Shown here: piece by piece, positions 27,732 to 36,450 of the stretch
How positions within the stretch are numbered: the first letter of the stretch is position 1
How the letters are laid out: every line of letters begins with the position of its first letter
Assembly (NCBI RefSeq): GCF_038050405.1
Contig: NZ_CP150901.1
Coordinates: forward strand, 3,410,001-3,474,000
Length of the DNA stretch: 64,000 bases
Source: Paraburkholderia sp. IMGN_8
Lineage (GTDB): Bacteria > Pseudomonadota > Gammaproteobacteria > Burkholderiales > Burkholderiaceae
Reading direction: 5' to 3'
Made by a program: the position numbers and the translations under genes
The notes under the pieces: generated by a model
What the model saw: the letters and a program-made list of their open reading frames with translations, nothing else
What the model was told of the DNA's origin: nothing
The model's database searches: none

Positions 27732-28662
27732 TCAAATCGACGCTGACACCAGTGCCCCCACGCTCGCAATCGCAGCGTTATTGCGCGCCGCCTCGCCACT
27801 CGTTCCGGTGAGATAGACCGACACGAGAACCGGCGCGCGTCCGGCGCGGCCAAAGAATCGCCACATCGTTCGCGGTGCCGTAATCGCCGGTGCCGGTTTT
27901 GTCGCCGACGCGCCAATCCTTCGGCAGCTTCAGGCGAATCCGTTCGCCGCCCGTCTGGTTGGCGACGAGCCATGCCACCAGTTGCTCACGCGATGACGCG
28001 GACAAACGCTCGCCCAGCAAAAGCTCGCGCAGATTGCCGAGCATCGCATTCGGTGTGGTGGTGTCGCGCGGATCGCCGGGAATCGCTTCGTTCAGCGTCG
28101 GCTCGATACGGTCAAGACGCGTGATGCCATCGCCGATGCTGCGGGCGAACGAGGTCAAACCCGTCGGACCGCCGATGCTCGCCAGCAGCAGATTGGCCGC
28201 CGTGTTGTCGCTGCGGGTTATCGCCGCCATGCACAAGTCAGCGACGCTCATGCCCGCGCTGCCGGTCCGCTCACGGGTGTGTTCGCTCGTCACCGGCGAG
28301 TACGGCACAAGGTCGCCCTCGGAGAATACGATGCGCCGCTGCAGATCCTCCTGCCCACGGTCTTTGCGCGTCAGCACGGCTGCCGCCGCCAGCAGCTTGA
28401 ACGTACTGCACATCGGAAAGCGCTCGTCCATCCGCGCGCCGGCATGTAATCCGGAAGCTGTGTCGAGTATTGCAACGCCTAAGCGCCCGCCGGTTTCGGC
28501 TTCGATTTGCGCGAGCCGCTGGCGGATGTCGTCGGCCCTCGCTGAAATGCCTCCTTGCGCGCTCGCTTTCACCACCTTCCCGAATGCCCCAACCGATCCA
28601 AGCGCAACCCCAGCTATCGAAACACCCAGCACTGCGCACGTAAACTTTCGCCTTGCGATCAT
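27732..28662 (-). pseudogene. Class A beta-lactamase with a C-terminal frameshift
   Basis: The frame from 28662 encodes a class A serine beta-lactamase. It has a twin-arginine-like signal (MIARRKFTC), the catalytic STFK, the SDN loop (RSDNTAAN), the Glu166 region RIEPTLNEA and KTGTGDYG. After NDVAILW the frame runs into an unrelated tail and stops at 27778. One base fewer within 27844-27850 would restore GRAPVLVSVYLTGTSG and the expected ending ASVGALVSASI, with stop at 27732. The last strand and helix are therefore lost unless this is a sequencing error. A divergent AmpR-like gene lies 99 bases away. Confidence 0.85.
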
Positions 28663-28761
28663 CGCCGCTCCTTGTGTAAAGCCGCAACTATCGGGTTTTC
28701 GGCGCGCGCTGACAAACGATGATAAGTTAGTCGACTCACAAGAAAATCTTATGCCTCCGCT

Positions 28762-29634
28762 ATGCGTCCGTATCTACCGTTGAACGCGCTGCGCGCCTTC
28801 GAATCGTCCGCGCGCCATCTGAGCTTCACTCGCGCGGCGCTTGAACTGAACGTGACTCAGGCAGCCGTGAGCCAGCAGGTCAGAGCGCTCGAGGAGCGGC
28901 TGGGCAGCGCACTCTTCAAGCGCCTGCCGCGCGGACTGGCGATGACCGACGAAGGCCTCGCGCTGCGTCCGGTACTGACCGATGCGTTCGATCGCATCGA
29001 GGCCGTGCTCAAGCAATTCGAAGGCGGCCACTTTCACGAGGTGTTGACGGTCGGCGTGGTGGGCACGTTCGCGGTCGGCTGGTTGATGCCGCGGCTCAAG
29101 TCGTTTCGCGACGCGCATCCGTTTGTCGAACTGCGGCTTCTCACGAACAACAACCTGGTGGATCTCGCCACCGAAGGCCTCGACTTCGCGATTCGTTTCG
29201 GCGACGGCACGTGGCCCGGTTCGCTCGCCACCCGGCTGCTCGACGCGCCGCTCGCGATCCTGTGCACGGCGGAGATCGCCGCGCGTTTGCGTGCGCCGGC
29301 CGATCTCGCGAATGAAACCTTGCTGCGTTCGTATCGCGCGGACGACTGGATCAACTGGTTCGCCGCCGGCGGCATTCCGCCGCGGCCGATCCGCGGGCCG
29401 GTGTTCGATTCGTCGAGATTAATGGTGGAAGCGGCGATGCAGGGCGCGGGCATCGCGCTGGCGCCTGCGCTGATGTTCGATCACGAGTTGAACACGGGCC
29501 GTCTGGTGCGCCCGTTCGACGTGGAGGTGCATGCCGGCAGCTATTGGCTGACGTGGTTGAAGGCCAGGCCAATGACGCCGGCGATGCTGCTGTTCAGTCA
29601 GTGGATCGTCAAGGAAGCGGCCACGCAAACGTGA
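28762..29634 (+). CDS. LysR-family regulator, AmpR/PenR-like
   Basis: A 290-residue LysR regulator. The N-terminal HTH is in SFTRAALELNVTQAAVSQQVRALE. Like AmpR it has LPLNALRAFESSARHLSFTRAA and GTFAVGWLMPRL. AmpR proteins sense muropeptides and control a divergent beta-lactamase gene; here the target is the frameshifted class A gene. The 99-base gap should hold its operator. Confidence 0.88.
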   Translation: MRPYLPLNALRAFESSARHLSFTRAALELNVTQAAVSQQVRALEERLGSALFKRLPRGLAMTDEGLALRPVLTDAFDRIEAVLKQFEGGHFHEVLTVGVVGTFAVGWLMPRLKSFRDAHPFVELRLLTNNNLVDLATEGLDFAIRFGDGTWPGSLATRLLDAPLAILCTAEIAARLRAPADLANETLLRSYRADDWINWFAAGGIPPRPIRGPVFDSSRLMVEAAMQGAGIALAPALMFDHELNTGRLVRPFDVEVHAGSYWLTWLKARPMTPAMLLFSQWIVKEAATQT

Positions 29635-29636
29635 GA

Positions 29637-29891
29637 CTAGCAAGCCGCCGTACGGCGATGGCCGTTCATTGCGGGCCGCTCCGCTTGCGGCGGGAACACG
29701 TTCCACGAACCGTCGTCGTGACGAAAGAAGAAGATCGACAGCAGTCCGCCTGGGCGTAGTGCCTCCACGCAAACATAGCGCTGATGCTGCATCTTGCTGT
29801 GGCAAAACTGCACGACACGCGCGGGCATCGACGGTGTCGGTGCGAGCCATTTATCGACGGCCCAGTGCAAGGTCTTTTCAGCGGCAACCAT
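29637..29891 (-). CDS. Small hypothetical protein downstream of the LRAT-domain gene
   Basis: An 84-residue protein starting MVAAEKTLHWAVDKWLAP with a strong AAGGAG site. It contains a hydrophobic, aromatic stretch (LLSIFFFRHDDGSWNVF). I do not recognise the family. It follows the LRAT/NC gene by 30 bases and is probably co-transcribed from the candidate sigma-54 promoter at 30468-30484. The longer frame upstream has no matching ribosome site. It ends three bases from the AmpR-like gene's end (convergent). Confidence 0.7.
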   Translation of the reverse strand: MVAAEKTLHWAVDKWLAPTPSMPARVVQFCHSKMQHQRYVCVEALRPGGLLSIFFFRHDDGSWNVFPPQAERPAMNGHRRTAAC

Positions 29892-29921
29892 GATGTTCTC
29901 CTTGAATCTCGTTCCACTCAC

Positions 29922-30425
29922 TCAGGCAGCGTGCGCAGCGATCTGACGACCCTTCGCACCACTTTCGACAAAAGCCTTCACCAGACACAGCAGCGCATGC
30001 ATGCCGGTGCGCGGATGGGTCAGGCAGCAATGCACCTGTTCGCTGCGGCTTTCGCCGAGCAGGCACCACGCGCAGAAGTGCTCGCAGTTATTGGTCAGGA
30101 GCCGATAGTGGTTCTCGCCGAGCCTGGAGCGGGCGCGGCGCACGGCTTCGTCGCCCTGGTAGCGCGCGCAGGGTGTCGTGCGAACCGACAGCGGATGGCC
30201 GGCGGCGAAGCGCGCCAGTTCGACTTCTTCCACAGGACCGCGATGCGCCGAGTTCGCAAAACCGGCGTAATGCACCACCCGGCCGTTGCCGACATAAATG
30301 CCGTGGTGTTCGTAACCGTTGCGTTGCGTCACGAGATGCGCGCCGATCGGCAGGTCGATGGTCGACGTATCGTTGCGGCCTTCGCTGCGCCGTTCGACGT
30401 TCGTCTGAAGAAGGTTGGTGTTCAT
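29922..30425 (-). CDS. LRAT/NC-domain (NlpC/P60-superfamily) protein
   Basis: A 167-residue protein with a lecithin:retinol acyltransferase-like (NC) domain. The catalytic His lies in YEHHGIYVGNGRVVHYAG and the nucleophilic Cys in LLTNNCEHFCAWCLLG, both intact. Bacterial members are poorly characterised thiol hydrolases or acyltransferases of the NlpC/P60 superfamily. No signal peptide is visible, so it is probably cytosolic. Its sigma-54-type promoter and location suggest it belongs to the peptide-export locus, perhaps acting on peptide or membrane lipid. The start at MNTNLLQTN is one of two possibilities. Confidence 0.8.
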   Translation of the reverse strand: MNTNLLQTNVERRSEGRNDTSTIDLPIGAHLVTQRNGYEHHGIYVGNGRVVHYAGFANSAHRGPVEEVELARFAAGHPLSVRTTPCARYQGDEAVRRARSRLGENHYRLLTNNCEHFCAWCLLGESRSEQVHCCLTHPRTGMHALLCLVKAFVESGAKGRQIAAHAA

Positions 30426-30467
30426 GGCTGGCCTCGGTTCAATATCCAACACTGTTGCGAGGTCTTT

Positions 30468-30484
30468 CGCATCATCCGGGCCAT
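30468..30484 (-). promoter_or_regulatory. Candidate sigma-54 promoter for the LRAT-domain gene
   Basis: On the minus strand the sequence reads TGGCCCGGATGATGCGA, with GG and GC separated by exactly 10 bases (-24/-12 geometry). The predicted start of transcription is about 30 bases before the ATG. It diverges from the strong sigma-54 site of the peptide gene at 30866. Confidence 0.6.
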
Positions 30485-30518
30485 GGGCCGCAAAGCCTTT
30501 GTTTACGGGGGAATCGGC

Positions 30519-30542
30519 ATTTTCGAGGGTTCGGAAATCAAG
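30519..30542. promoter_or_regulatory. Shared upstream element, copy 1 (candidate activator site)
   Basis: A 24-base stretch that matches 18 of 24 bases with the element at 43547-43570, beside the other sigma-54-preceded peptide gene. Both contain TTTC-N9-GAAA, an imperfect dyad. It lies between two divergent -24/-12 promoters, about 245 bases before the one at 30786, a usual enhancer distance. The rest of the 440-base gap 30426-30865 shows no gene. Confidence 0.5.
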
Positions 30543-30785
30543 CAGGTGTGCGCCGTCAGCCGACAGATTTCGCGTCGAAGTGTTGGCGCCCGGCGATCAT
30601 TTTCGGTCGTCGATAAACGAGCGGCAGGCCTTGCCAATGTGTTGGGTACAGCACCGGTCTGAGGCCGCCGCTGTTGGCTGCAACCCGACCTCTGCGCGTC
30701 GATCTGAACGTACGGCGCGGGTCCGATCGAACGGAATCGCCGCCCAATCAACGCGTTACGACAAACCGCGCGCGCCAGCCGCAAA

Positions 30786-30802
30786 TTGGCATGCCACTTG
30801 CA
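30786..30802 (+). promoter_or_regulatory. Sigma-54 (-24/-12) promoter of peptide gene 1
   Basis: TTGGCATGCCACTTGCA matches the sigma-54 consensus closely, with GG-N10-GC spacing exact. The expected transcript start is about 53 bases before the peptide ATG at 30866. Confidence 0.85.
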
Positions 30803-30865
30803 CCATCTCGTTCAGCTTCTTTTTTAACCGCGCGCCGCCCCCCGGGAGGCCAACCGGAGATCGAC

Positions 30866-31153
30866 ATGGCTTCAATCACAGTGAATGACCTGACGCTGAA
30901 CCTCGCGCTCGACCGTAAAGCGATGGCGGCGATTCGCGGCGGCGGCGGTGCGCCGTGGGTGTACGGCTGGATTCAGCCCTATGTGCGGGAAACACCTAGC
31001 ATCGGACCGGTCGTCAACCTGTACGAGGTCTCGAACAACTTCTATGCTAACCAGATGATCAACCAGTTCCAGTCGGTCGATGTCCGCAACACCGGCGCGA
31101 ACTCGAACATCAGTGTCTCTCCCGACGCACGCAGCAGAAACGATACGGTGTAG
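30866..31153 (+). CDS. Double-glycine-leader peptide 1 (exported peptide precursor)
   Basis: A 95-residue precursor. The first 26 residues end MAAIRGG and align without gaps with the leaders of the genes at 43169, 49481 and 49828. They show the hydrophobic residues at -4, -7 and -12 and GG at -2/-1 that C39 peptidases recognise. The 69-residue core starts GGAPWVYGWIQPY, is aromatic-rich at first, then Asn-rich (VRNTGANSNISV), and resembles the core of peptide 2. CGGAGAT precedes the ATG, and a sigma-54 promoter lies upstream. The PP2C gene starts five bases after its stop. Role: signal or bacteriocin, unknown. Confidence 0.8.
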   Translation: MASITVNDLTLNLALDRKAMAAIRGGGGAPWVYGWIQPYVRETPSIGPVVNLYEVSNNFYANQMINQFQSVDVRNTGANSNISVSPDARSRNDTV

Positions 31154-31158
31154 ACGTT

Positions 31159-31929
31159 GTGACCTGTGCGAGCCAATTTCGATGGACGTCGTCCGCGCGT
31201 TCCGACGTCGGACGCGTCCGCGAAATCAACGAAGATGCCTGCCTCGACCAGCCCGAACTCGGGCGTTGGGCCGTCGCCGACGGCATGGGCGGGCACGCGG
31301 TCGGCGATCTGGCGAGCCGGCTGGTGATCGATACGTTGAGCAGGCTCCCGCCGCCGGTGGGCATGAAAGCCTTGATCGCCGACGCGCGCGTCCGGCTGCA
31401 AAAGGCCAACCGCCAACTCAGGAACGAAGCGGCGCGCCGCCAAGTGCAGCGAATCGGCAGCACCGTGATCGTGCTGCTCGCGTGCGACCGCTTCTGCGGT
31501 TATCTGTGGGCGGGCGATAGCCGTCTCTATCTGCATCGTGATGGGCAATTGCGGCAACTGACGCGCGACCATAGCCAGATAGAAGAACTCAAATCGCTAG
31601 GCGTCATCACCGACGAACAGGCGCGGCACCATCCGGCTCAGCACATGATTACGCGCGCCGTCGGCGCCACGGACCGGCTCGAACTCGACGACGATGTCAT
31701 CGAAGTCGCGGACGGCGACGTCTTCCTGCTATGCAGCGACGGCCTGAGCAACGAAGTCACCGATGAGGAAATGCTCGCCGTGCTGACCACGGTGGAGTGC
31801 AAGCGCGCCCCCGAAGAACTGGTCGAACTGGCGCTCGCGCGCGGCGGGCGCGACAACATCACCGCCGTGGTGGTGCAGGCCGAGGATCTCAACGCGTCTG
31901 ACAAAACGCTGCTCAACCCGGCGCCTTGA
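31159..31929 (+). CDS. PP2C-type protein serine/threonine phosphatase
   Basis: A 256-residue PPM phosphatase with all metal motifs: VGRVREINEDACL, VADGMGGHAVGD, LLCSDGLSNEV and GGRDNITAVVV. Such stand-alone phosphatases reverse the action of Hanks-type kinases, as PppA does on PpkA in type VI secretion. Here the partner is presumably the kinase at 47052-49202. The GTG start lies five bases after the peptide gene, so both share the sigma-54 promoter. No type VI genes are in the window. Confidence 0.92.
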   Translation: MTCASQFRWTSSARSDVGRVREINEDACLDQPELGRWAVADGMGGHAVGDLASRLVIDTLSRLPPPVGMKALIADARVRLQKANRQLRNEAARRQVQRIGSTVIVLLACDRFCGYLWAGDSRLYLHRDGQLRQLTRDHSQIEELKSLGVITDEQARHHPAQHMITRAVGATDRLELDDDVIEVADGDVFLLCSDGLSNEVTDEEMLAVLTTVECKRAPEELVELALARGGRDNITAVVVQAEDLNASDKTLLNPAP

Positions 31930-31945
31930 TGGCGTGGGTGCGGCG

Positions 31946-33304
31946 TCAACTATCGCTACCCTCTTCTTCACCGTCGTCGTCGGCACCGTTGTTGCCGGGC
32001 GGCGGCGAGTTCCGGTTGCGAAAGTCTTTCGAATGCAAGCCATGCTTCTTCAGCAGCATTTGCAGATGCGAGCGGTTCATGTCGATGCGCCGGGCCAGTT
32101 CGGCGACCGTGCCGCTCACTTCGCGAAGGCCGCGCTCCAGGAACGCTTTTTCCGCATCGTCGCTGGCGGCCCGCTTGGCGTCGCTCAGCGACATCAGATT
32201 CGCCACGCTGATTTGTTCGTGGCCGCCAGCCGTAGTTCCTGCATTGGCAGCCGCCCCGGCCGAACCGGGCGCAGCCGGCCGCATATCCACCGGCAGATGA
32301 TCGATATCCGCCATGTCGCCGGCGAGGCACGACACGCGATACATCACGTTGCGCAGCTCGCGGATATTGCCCGGATAGGCATAGTTGAGCAGAAAGTCGC
32401 GCAGCCGCGGCGTCAATCGCACGGGCCGGCGCTTCAGCGTGCCGGCGGCCTCGTCGCCGAACCATGCAATCAGCAGCGGAATCTCGTCGCGTCTCTCGCG
32501 CAGCGGCGGCAGTGTGACGTGAATCACGCTGAGCCGGTAGAACAGGTCCTCGCGAAACTTGCCCTCCTCGCTCAGTTGCCGCAGATTGCGATTGGTCGCC
32601 GCGACGATGCGCGTATCGACGGCAATCGTTTCGTCGGAGCCCACGCGCTGAATCTCATGCGCCTCCAGCACGCGCAACAGCTTCACCTGGCCGGCCAGCG
32701 GCAACTCGCCGATTTCGTCGAGAAAGATCGTGCCGGTATGCGCGCTTTCGAACTTGCCTTTGCGGTCGCCCGATGCACCGGTGAACGCGCCCTTGCGATG
32801 TCCGAATAATTCCGACTCGAGCAGATTGTCGGGAATCGCGCCGCAGTTGACGGAGATAAACGGCTTGTCCGGCCGCCCGCCGTTCGCGTGAATCACCTTC
32901 GCCATCAGCTCCTTGCCGGTGCCGCTTTCGCCGTCGATCAGCACCGGCAGGTCGGTGGGCGCCGCTTTTTCGGCGATTTCGAGCGATTCGAGCAGACGCG
33001 GATTGTCGCCGAACGTACCCTCGAAAATGAAGCTGCGCTCGAGCAAGGCTCTTCTGCGCGCGCCGCGCGATTGATCGACATGCGCGGGCTCGGCGGCCGT
33101 CGCGGCTTGCACGAAGCGCTCCTTGTGCGAAAGCTGCATCACCTCGTCACGCAGCGAAGTGGCCTGCCTGAGCAGCTTGTCGATGTCGGCGCGCTCAAGC
33201 CGCGACGACCAGCGCAGCGTCGAGCGCAAAATCTCGATCCGCTCGATCAGGCCCGCGTACGAAATCGCCGGGCTGGCCTCTTCAATCTGGTCGAGTATCT
33301 TCAT
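31946..33304 (-). CDS. Sigma-54-dependent transcriptional activator without receiver domain
   Basis: A 452-residue bacterial enhancer-binding protein. An unassigned N-terminal region (1-~110) replaces the usual receiver or PAS domain. The AAA+ core has Walker [10 protein letters not shown], the sigma-54-contacting GAFTGA loop, Walker [13 protein letters not shown] and the R-finger region [19 protein letters not shown] Fis-type HTH ([14 protein letters not shown]) and an acidic tail end it. The ATG overlaps the exporter's stop codon (TGATG), so translation is coupled. It probably drives the -24/-12 promoters in this locus. How it is switched is unknown; phosphorylation by the local kinase is a hypothesis. 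Confidence 0.93.
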   Translation of the reverse strand: MKILDQIEEASPAISYAGLIERIEILRSTLRWSSRLERADIDKLLRQATSLRDEVMQLSHKERFVQAATAAEPAHVDQSRGARRRALLERSFIFEGTFGDNPRLLESLEIAEKAAPTDLPVLIDGESGTGKELMAKVIHANGGRPDKPFISVNCGAIPDNLLESELFGHRKGAFTGASGDRKGKFESAHTGTIFLDEIGELPLAGQVKLLRVLEAHEIQRVGSDETIAVDTRIVAATNRNLRQLSEEGKFREDLFYRLSVIHVTLPPLRERRDEIPLLIAWFGDEAAGTLKRRPVRLTPRLRDFLLNYAYPGNIRELRNVMYRVSCLAGDMADIDHLPVDMRPAAPGSAGAAANAGTTAGGHEQISVANLMSLSDAKRAASDDAEKAFLERGLREVSGTVAELARRIDMNRSHLQMLLKKHGLHSKDFRNRNSPPPGNNGADDDGEEEGSDS

Positions 33305-36300
33305 CACGCGCTCAACTGTTTCTGGACCAGCTGGTAGTACATGCCGCCACGCTGGATCAGTTCATCGTGCCGGCCCTGCTCGACAATCGCACCTTCATAC
33401 AGCACGAGAATCTTGTCCGCGCGCATGATCGTGCTGAGCCGATGCGCGATGATCACCGCGGTTCGGCCCTTCAGAATGTCGTGCATATTGCCGAGGATAT
33501 TGCTTTCCGATTGCGAGTCCAGCGCGGAGGTGGCTTCGTCGAATACCAGCAGACGCGGATCGTGATACAAGGCCCGCGCGATGCACAGGCGCTGAATCTG
33601 CCCGCCGGATAAACCAATGCCGCGTTCGCCGACAATCTGCTCGTAACCGAGCGGCATCTTGCTGATGAACGCGTGCGCGTCGGCCATCTTCGCGACTTCT
33701 TCGATGCGGCGCCGTTCGGGCGCGTCGTCGCCGCTCGCGATGTTCTCGGCAATCGTGCCGGAAAACAGCAGATTGCTCTGCATCACGTAGCCGATCTGTG
33801 CCCGGTAATACGCCTTATCGACCACGCCGAGATCGTAGCCGTCGATGGTCATCTTGCCTTCGGTCGGCGCATAGAAGCCGACCAGCAGTTTGGCGAGCGT
33901 GGTCTTGCCCGAGCCGCTGCGGCCCACAATGGCCACCAGCTCGCCGGGCTTGATGTCAAAGCTGATATTTTCGAGTACATAGGCGGAGTCGTTGTCGCCG
34001 TAGCGGAAATAGACCCCGTTAAGGCTGATTTCACCTTGCAGTTCGGGCAGCATCACGCGCGAGGGCAAATCCTCCGGCTTCTGCTCCGGTTCGATATCGA
34101 GCACGTCGCCGAGCCGCTCCATTGCGACGCCCGCGTCGTTCAACATGCTCCACAAGCCGACCAGCCCCATCAGCGGACCCAGCACACTGCCCATGAACGC
34201 GTTGAACGCAATCAGCTGACCAATCGTCATTTCGCGCGCCAGCACCAGATTCGCGCCGACCCAGAGAATCGCGATCGTGGTCGCGGCGTTCAGCAGCTGG
34301 CTGCCGAGCCCGACGAGAATATTGAATGCATGCGCGCGATACTGAACCTCGAGCGCCTTCGCGTACTTCTTTTCCCAGCGCAGCCGCACCGGCCGTTCGA
34401 TACCCATGCCCTTGACGGTTTCCGCGCCCGCGAGCGCTTCCATCAGAAACGCCTTCGAATCAGTCGAGGCGGTGAATACTTCGCGCGCGTAGTTCTTGAT
34501 CTTCGGCGTGGCCAGTGCCGTCAGCGCCATGATCGGAATGACGAACGCGATCAGCACCAGCGTCATCTTCACGTTGTAGACGAACATGATCGTGAAGTAG
34601 ATGAACACCATCAGCAGATTCAACGCGGTGGTCACGGTGGATTCGGTGAGGAAGGCGCGGATCGTCTGGTTCTCCTGGAAGCGCGCGAAAATGTCGCCGG
34701 TCTTGCGCTTGGCGAAGAACGAGAACGGCAGCGACATCGTGTGCCTGAAGAACTGCGACATCATCGAGAAGTCCATGTTGCGCACCATGAAATTCGCCAG
34801 ATACGCACGAATCGACGACATCAATTGCGAAAACACGCTCGAAATAATCAGGCCGGCAATCAGCAGATGCAGCAGGCTCACGTTCTGATGCACGATCACG
34901 CCGTCGAGAATGTTCTGGATGATCAGCGGCGGAATCACGCCGAGCACCTGAATGACGAAAGTGGCGAGGAACAAGTGCCCAAGAATTTTCTTGTACGGCC
35001 TGAGGTAGCCGACAAAGCGTATCCACGGCGAACGCGAAGCCGACATCTGCAACAGATTCGGGCCACCGGTAAACAGCAGGCAGGTGCCGCTCCAGCCACG
35101 CTCGAAATCTTCAACCGCCATTTTTCTGAAGCCGAGCGCCGGGTCGGCGACCCATACATAGTCCTTCGAGACTCCGTACACCACGACGTAGTGGTAGCCC
35201 TCCCAATGCACGATGAACGGCAGGTCAAAGCCGCGCAACGAGTCGAAGGTGCATTGCACGCCGCGCGCGGTGAAACCGAGCGATTCGCCGGCGCGCGCGA
35301 GGCTGTCGAGGGTTGCGCCCTGAGTCGTGACGTTGGCGAGTTCGCGCAGTTTGCCGAGCGTCATCGGAATGCTGTAGTGACGGCACACCATCGCGAGGCA
35401 CGCGGCGCCGCAATCCATTTCCTCGGCCTGCTCGACCAGCGCAAAGCGCTTGATGACCTTTTCCCCGAACTCGGGCTTGGTCTGCAAATCGAGCATCAGC
35501 GGCAATTTGCGCCGCTGTTCGAGCCGCTTTTGCCGCTGCAGTTCACGGTCGCCGTAACGAATCCGCTCGTCGAGCACTTCGCGCAGCTTCGGATTGCGTT
35601 CGAGGATGAAGTGGACAGTGCGCTCGGGAATCACCAGCAACCGCGTATCGGTCGTTGCCACCACCGAAGCCATCTGTTCCTGGCGCATCAAACACGCTTT
35701 CTCGCCGAAGATTTCGCCCTGGTCTAGCGTAGCGAGCGTGTAGTCATGGCCTTCCTCATGCCGCACGATGCGCACTTGCCCTTGCCGCACCACATAGAGC
35801 CGCCGGTCGTCGCGCCCGTCCTGCTTGAGAATCTCCTTGCCGGCGGCCACGCGTTTTACGCCGACGCTGCGCACATATTCTTCGAGTTCCGCCTTGTTCA
35901 GCTTGCCGCGCAGATCGAACAGCTGCGCGACGAAACCGCCTGCCGAATTGATCGCCACATAGCTCGCGATAAACGCCTGCGCGGCTTGATTACCGGCGAT
36001 CACCGGCTCGATCGCGGCGCGTGGAATGAACAGCAGCTCGGTTTTCGCCGACGCCCGCACCGACGCTTCGTGCACATAGGCACGCAACATCGCGATGTCG
36101 GCGAAGATCTCGCCGGCCTTGCGCACGCCCATGCTGGTTTCCTTGCCGTGTTCCTCGGTGAAAATGCGCACGGAACCGGAACGAACCACGTACAAACCGT
36201 CGGCCGCCTCGCCTGCGGAGCACACCGTTTCGCCGAACGAATAGAAGCGCGCTTGCGCATATTCGGCAAGACGTTCGATCTCGTCGCGCGAAAACGGCGA

Positions 36301-36360
36301 AAGAATCTCCACCGAGGTCAGAAACTCGGCAGCGGACGGCGCGGTCTGGGGTGCATCCAT
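33304..36360 (-). CDS. C39 peptidase-ABC exporter with two N-terminal cNMP-binding-like domains
   Basis: A 1018-residue bacteriocin/peptide exporter. Order: two cyclic-nucleotide-binding-like domains (about 10-125 and 150-265), C39 peptidase (305-440; oxyanion Gln and Cys in EQAEEMDCGAACLAM, His in GYHYVVVYGV, Asp in VADPALG), six-helix membrane domain (455-735) and ATPase (GRSGSGKTT, LSGGQIQRL, LVFDEATSALD). The peptidase should cut double-glycine leaders such as those of the four local peptides. HetC of cyanobacteria has a similar plan. In both cNMP domains the Arg that normally binds phosphate seems replaced (HEASV and QMASV), so a different ligand or none is likely. Confidence 0.95.
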   Translation of the reverse strand: MDAPQTAPSAAEFLTSVEILSPFSRDEIERLAEYAQARFYSFGETVCSAGEAADGLYVVRSGSVRIFTEEHGKETSMGVRKAGEIFADIAMLRAYVHEASVRASAKTELLFIPRAAIEPVIAGNQAAQAFIASYVAINSAGGFVAQLFDLRGKLNKAELEEYVRSVGVKRVAAGKEILKQDGRDDRRLYVVRQGQVRIVRHEEGHDYTLATLDQGEIFGEKACLMRQEQMASVVATTDTRLLVIPERTVHFILERNPKLREVLDERIRYGDRELQRQKRLEQRRKLPLMLDLQTKPEFGEKVIKRFALVEQAEEMDCGAACLAMVCRHYSIPMTLGKLRELANVTTQGATLDSLARAGESLGFTARGVQCTFDSLRGFDLPFIVHWEGYHYVVVYGVSKDYVWVADPALGFRKMAVEDFERGWSGTCLLFTGGPNLLQMSASRSPWIRFVGYLRPYKKILGHLFLATFVIQVLGVIPPLIIQNILDGVIVHQNVSLLHLLIAGLIISSVFSQLMSSIRAYLANFMVRNMDFSMMSQFFRHTMSLPFSFFAKRKTGDIFARFQENQTIRAFLTESTVTTALNLLMVFIYFTIMFVYNVKMTLVLIAFVIPIMALTALATPKIKNYAREVFTASTDSKAFLMEALAGAETVKGMGIERPVRLRWEKKYAKALEVQYRAHAFNILVGLGSQLLNAATTIAILWVGANLVLAREMTIGQLIAFNAFMGSVLGPLMGLVGLWSMLNDAGVAMERLGDVLDIEPEQKPEDLPSRVMLPELQGEISLNGVYFRYGDNDSAYVLENISFDIKPGELVAIVGRSGSGKTTLAKLLVGFYAPTEGKMTIDGYDLGVVDKAYYRAQIGYVMQSNLLFSGTIAENIASGDDAPERRRIEEVAKMADAHAFISKMPLGYEQIVGERGIGLSGGQIQRLCIARALYHDPRLLVFDEATSALDSQSESNILGNMHDILKGRTAVIIAHRLSTIMRADKILVLYEGAIVEQGRHDELIQRGGMYYQLVQKQLSA

Positions 36361-36386
36361 GTGCTTCTCGACCTCGATTCGGCGTC

Positions 36387-36440
36387 GGCGTTGGCGTTGG
36401 CGTTGGCGTTGGCGTTGGCGTTGGCGTTGGCGTTGGCGTT
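36387..36440. repeat. Hexanucleotide tandem repeat (9 x GGCGTT)
   Basis: Nine perfect GGCGTT units, preceded by a GGCGTC variant, fill most of the 90-base gap between the PpiC-like gene and the exporter gene, just upstream of the exporter's ribosome site. Such tracts are prone to slip and could alter the spacing or leader of the exporter message. Confidence 0.95.
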
Positions 36441-36450
36441 GGCCTTTAGG

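Noticed and set aside
33673..35727. Long open frame (684 codons) on the plus strand
   Set aside because: It lies wholly antisense to the well-supported C39-ABC exporter. Its product is rich in Arg, His, Gln and Glu with no domain, as expected from high third-position GC.
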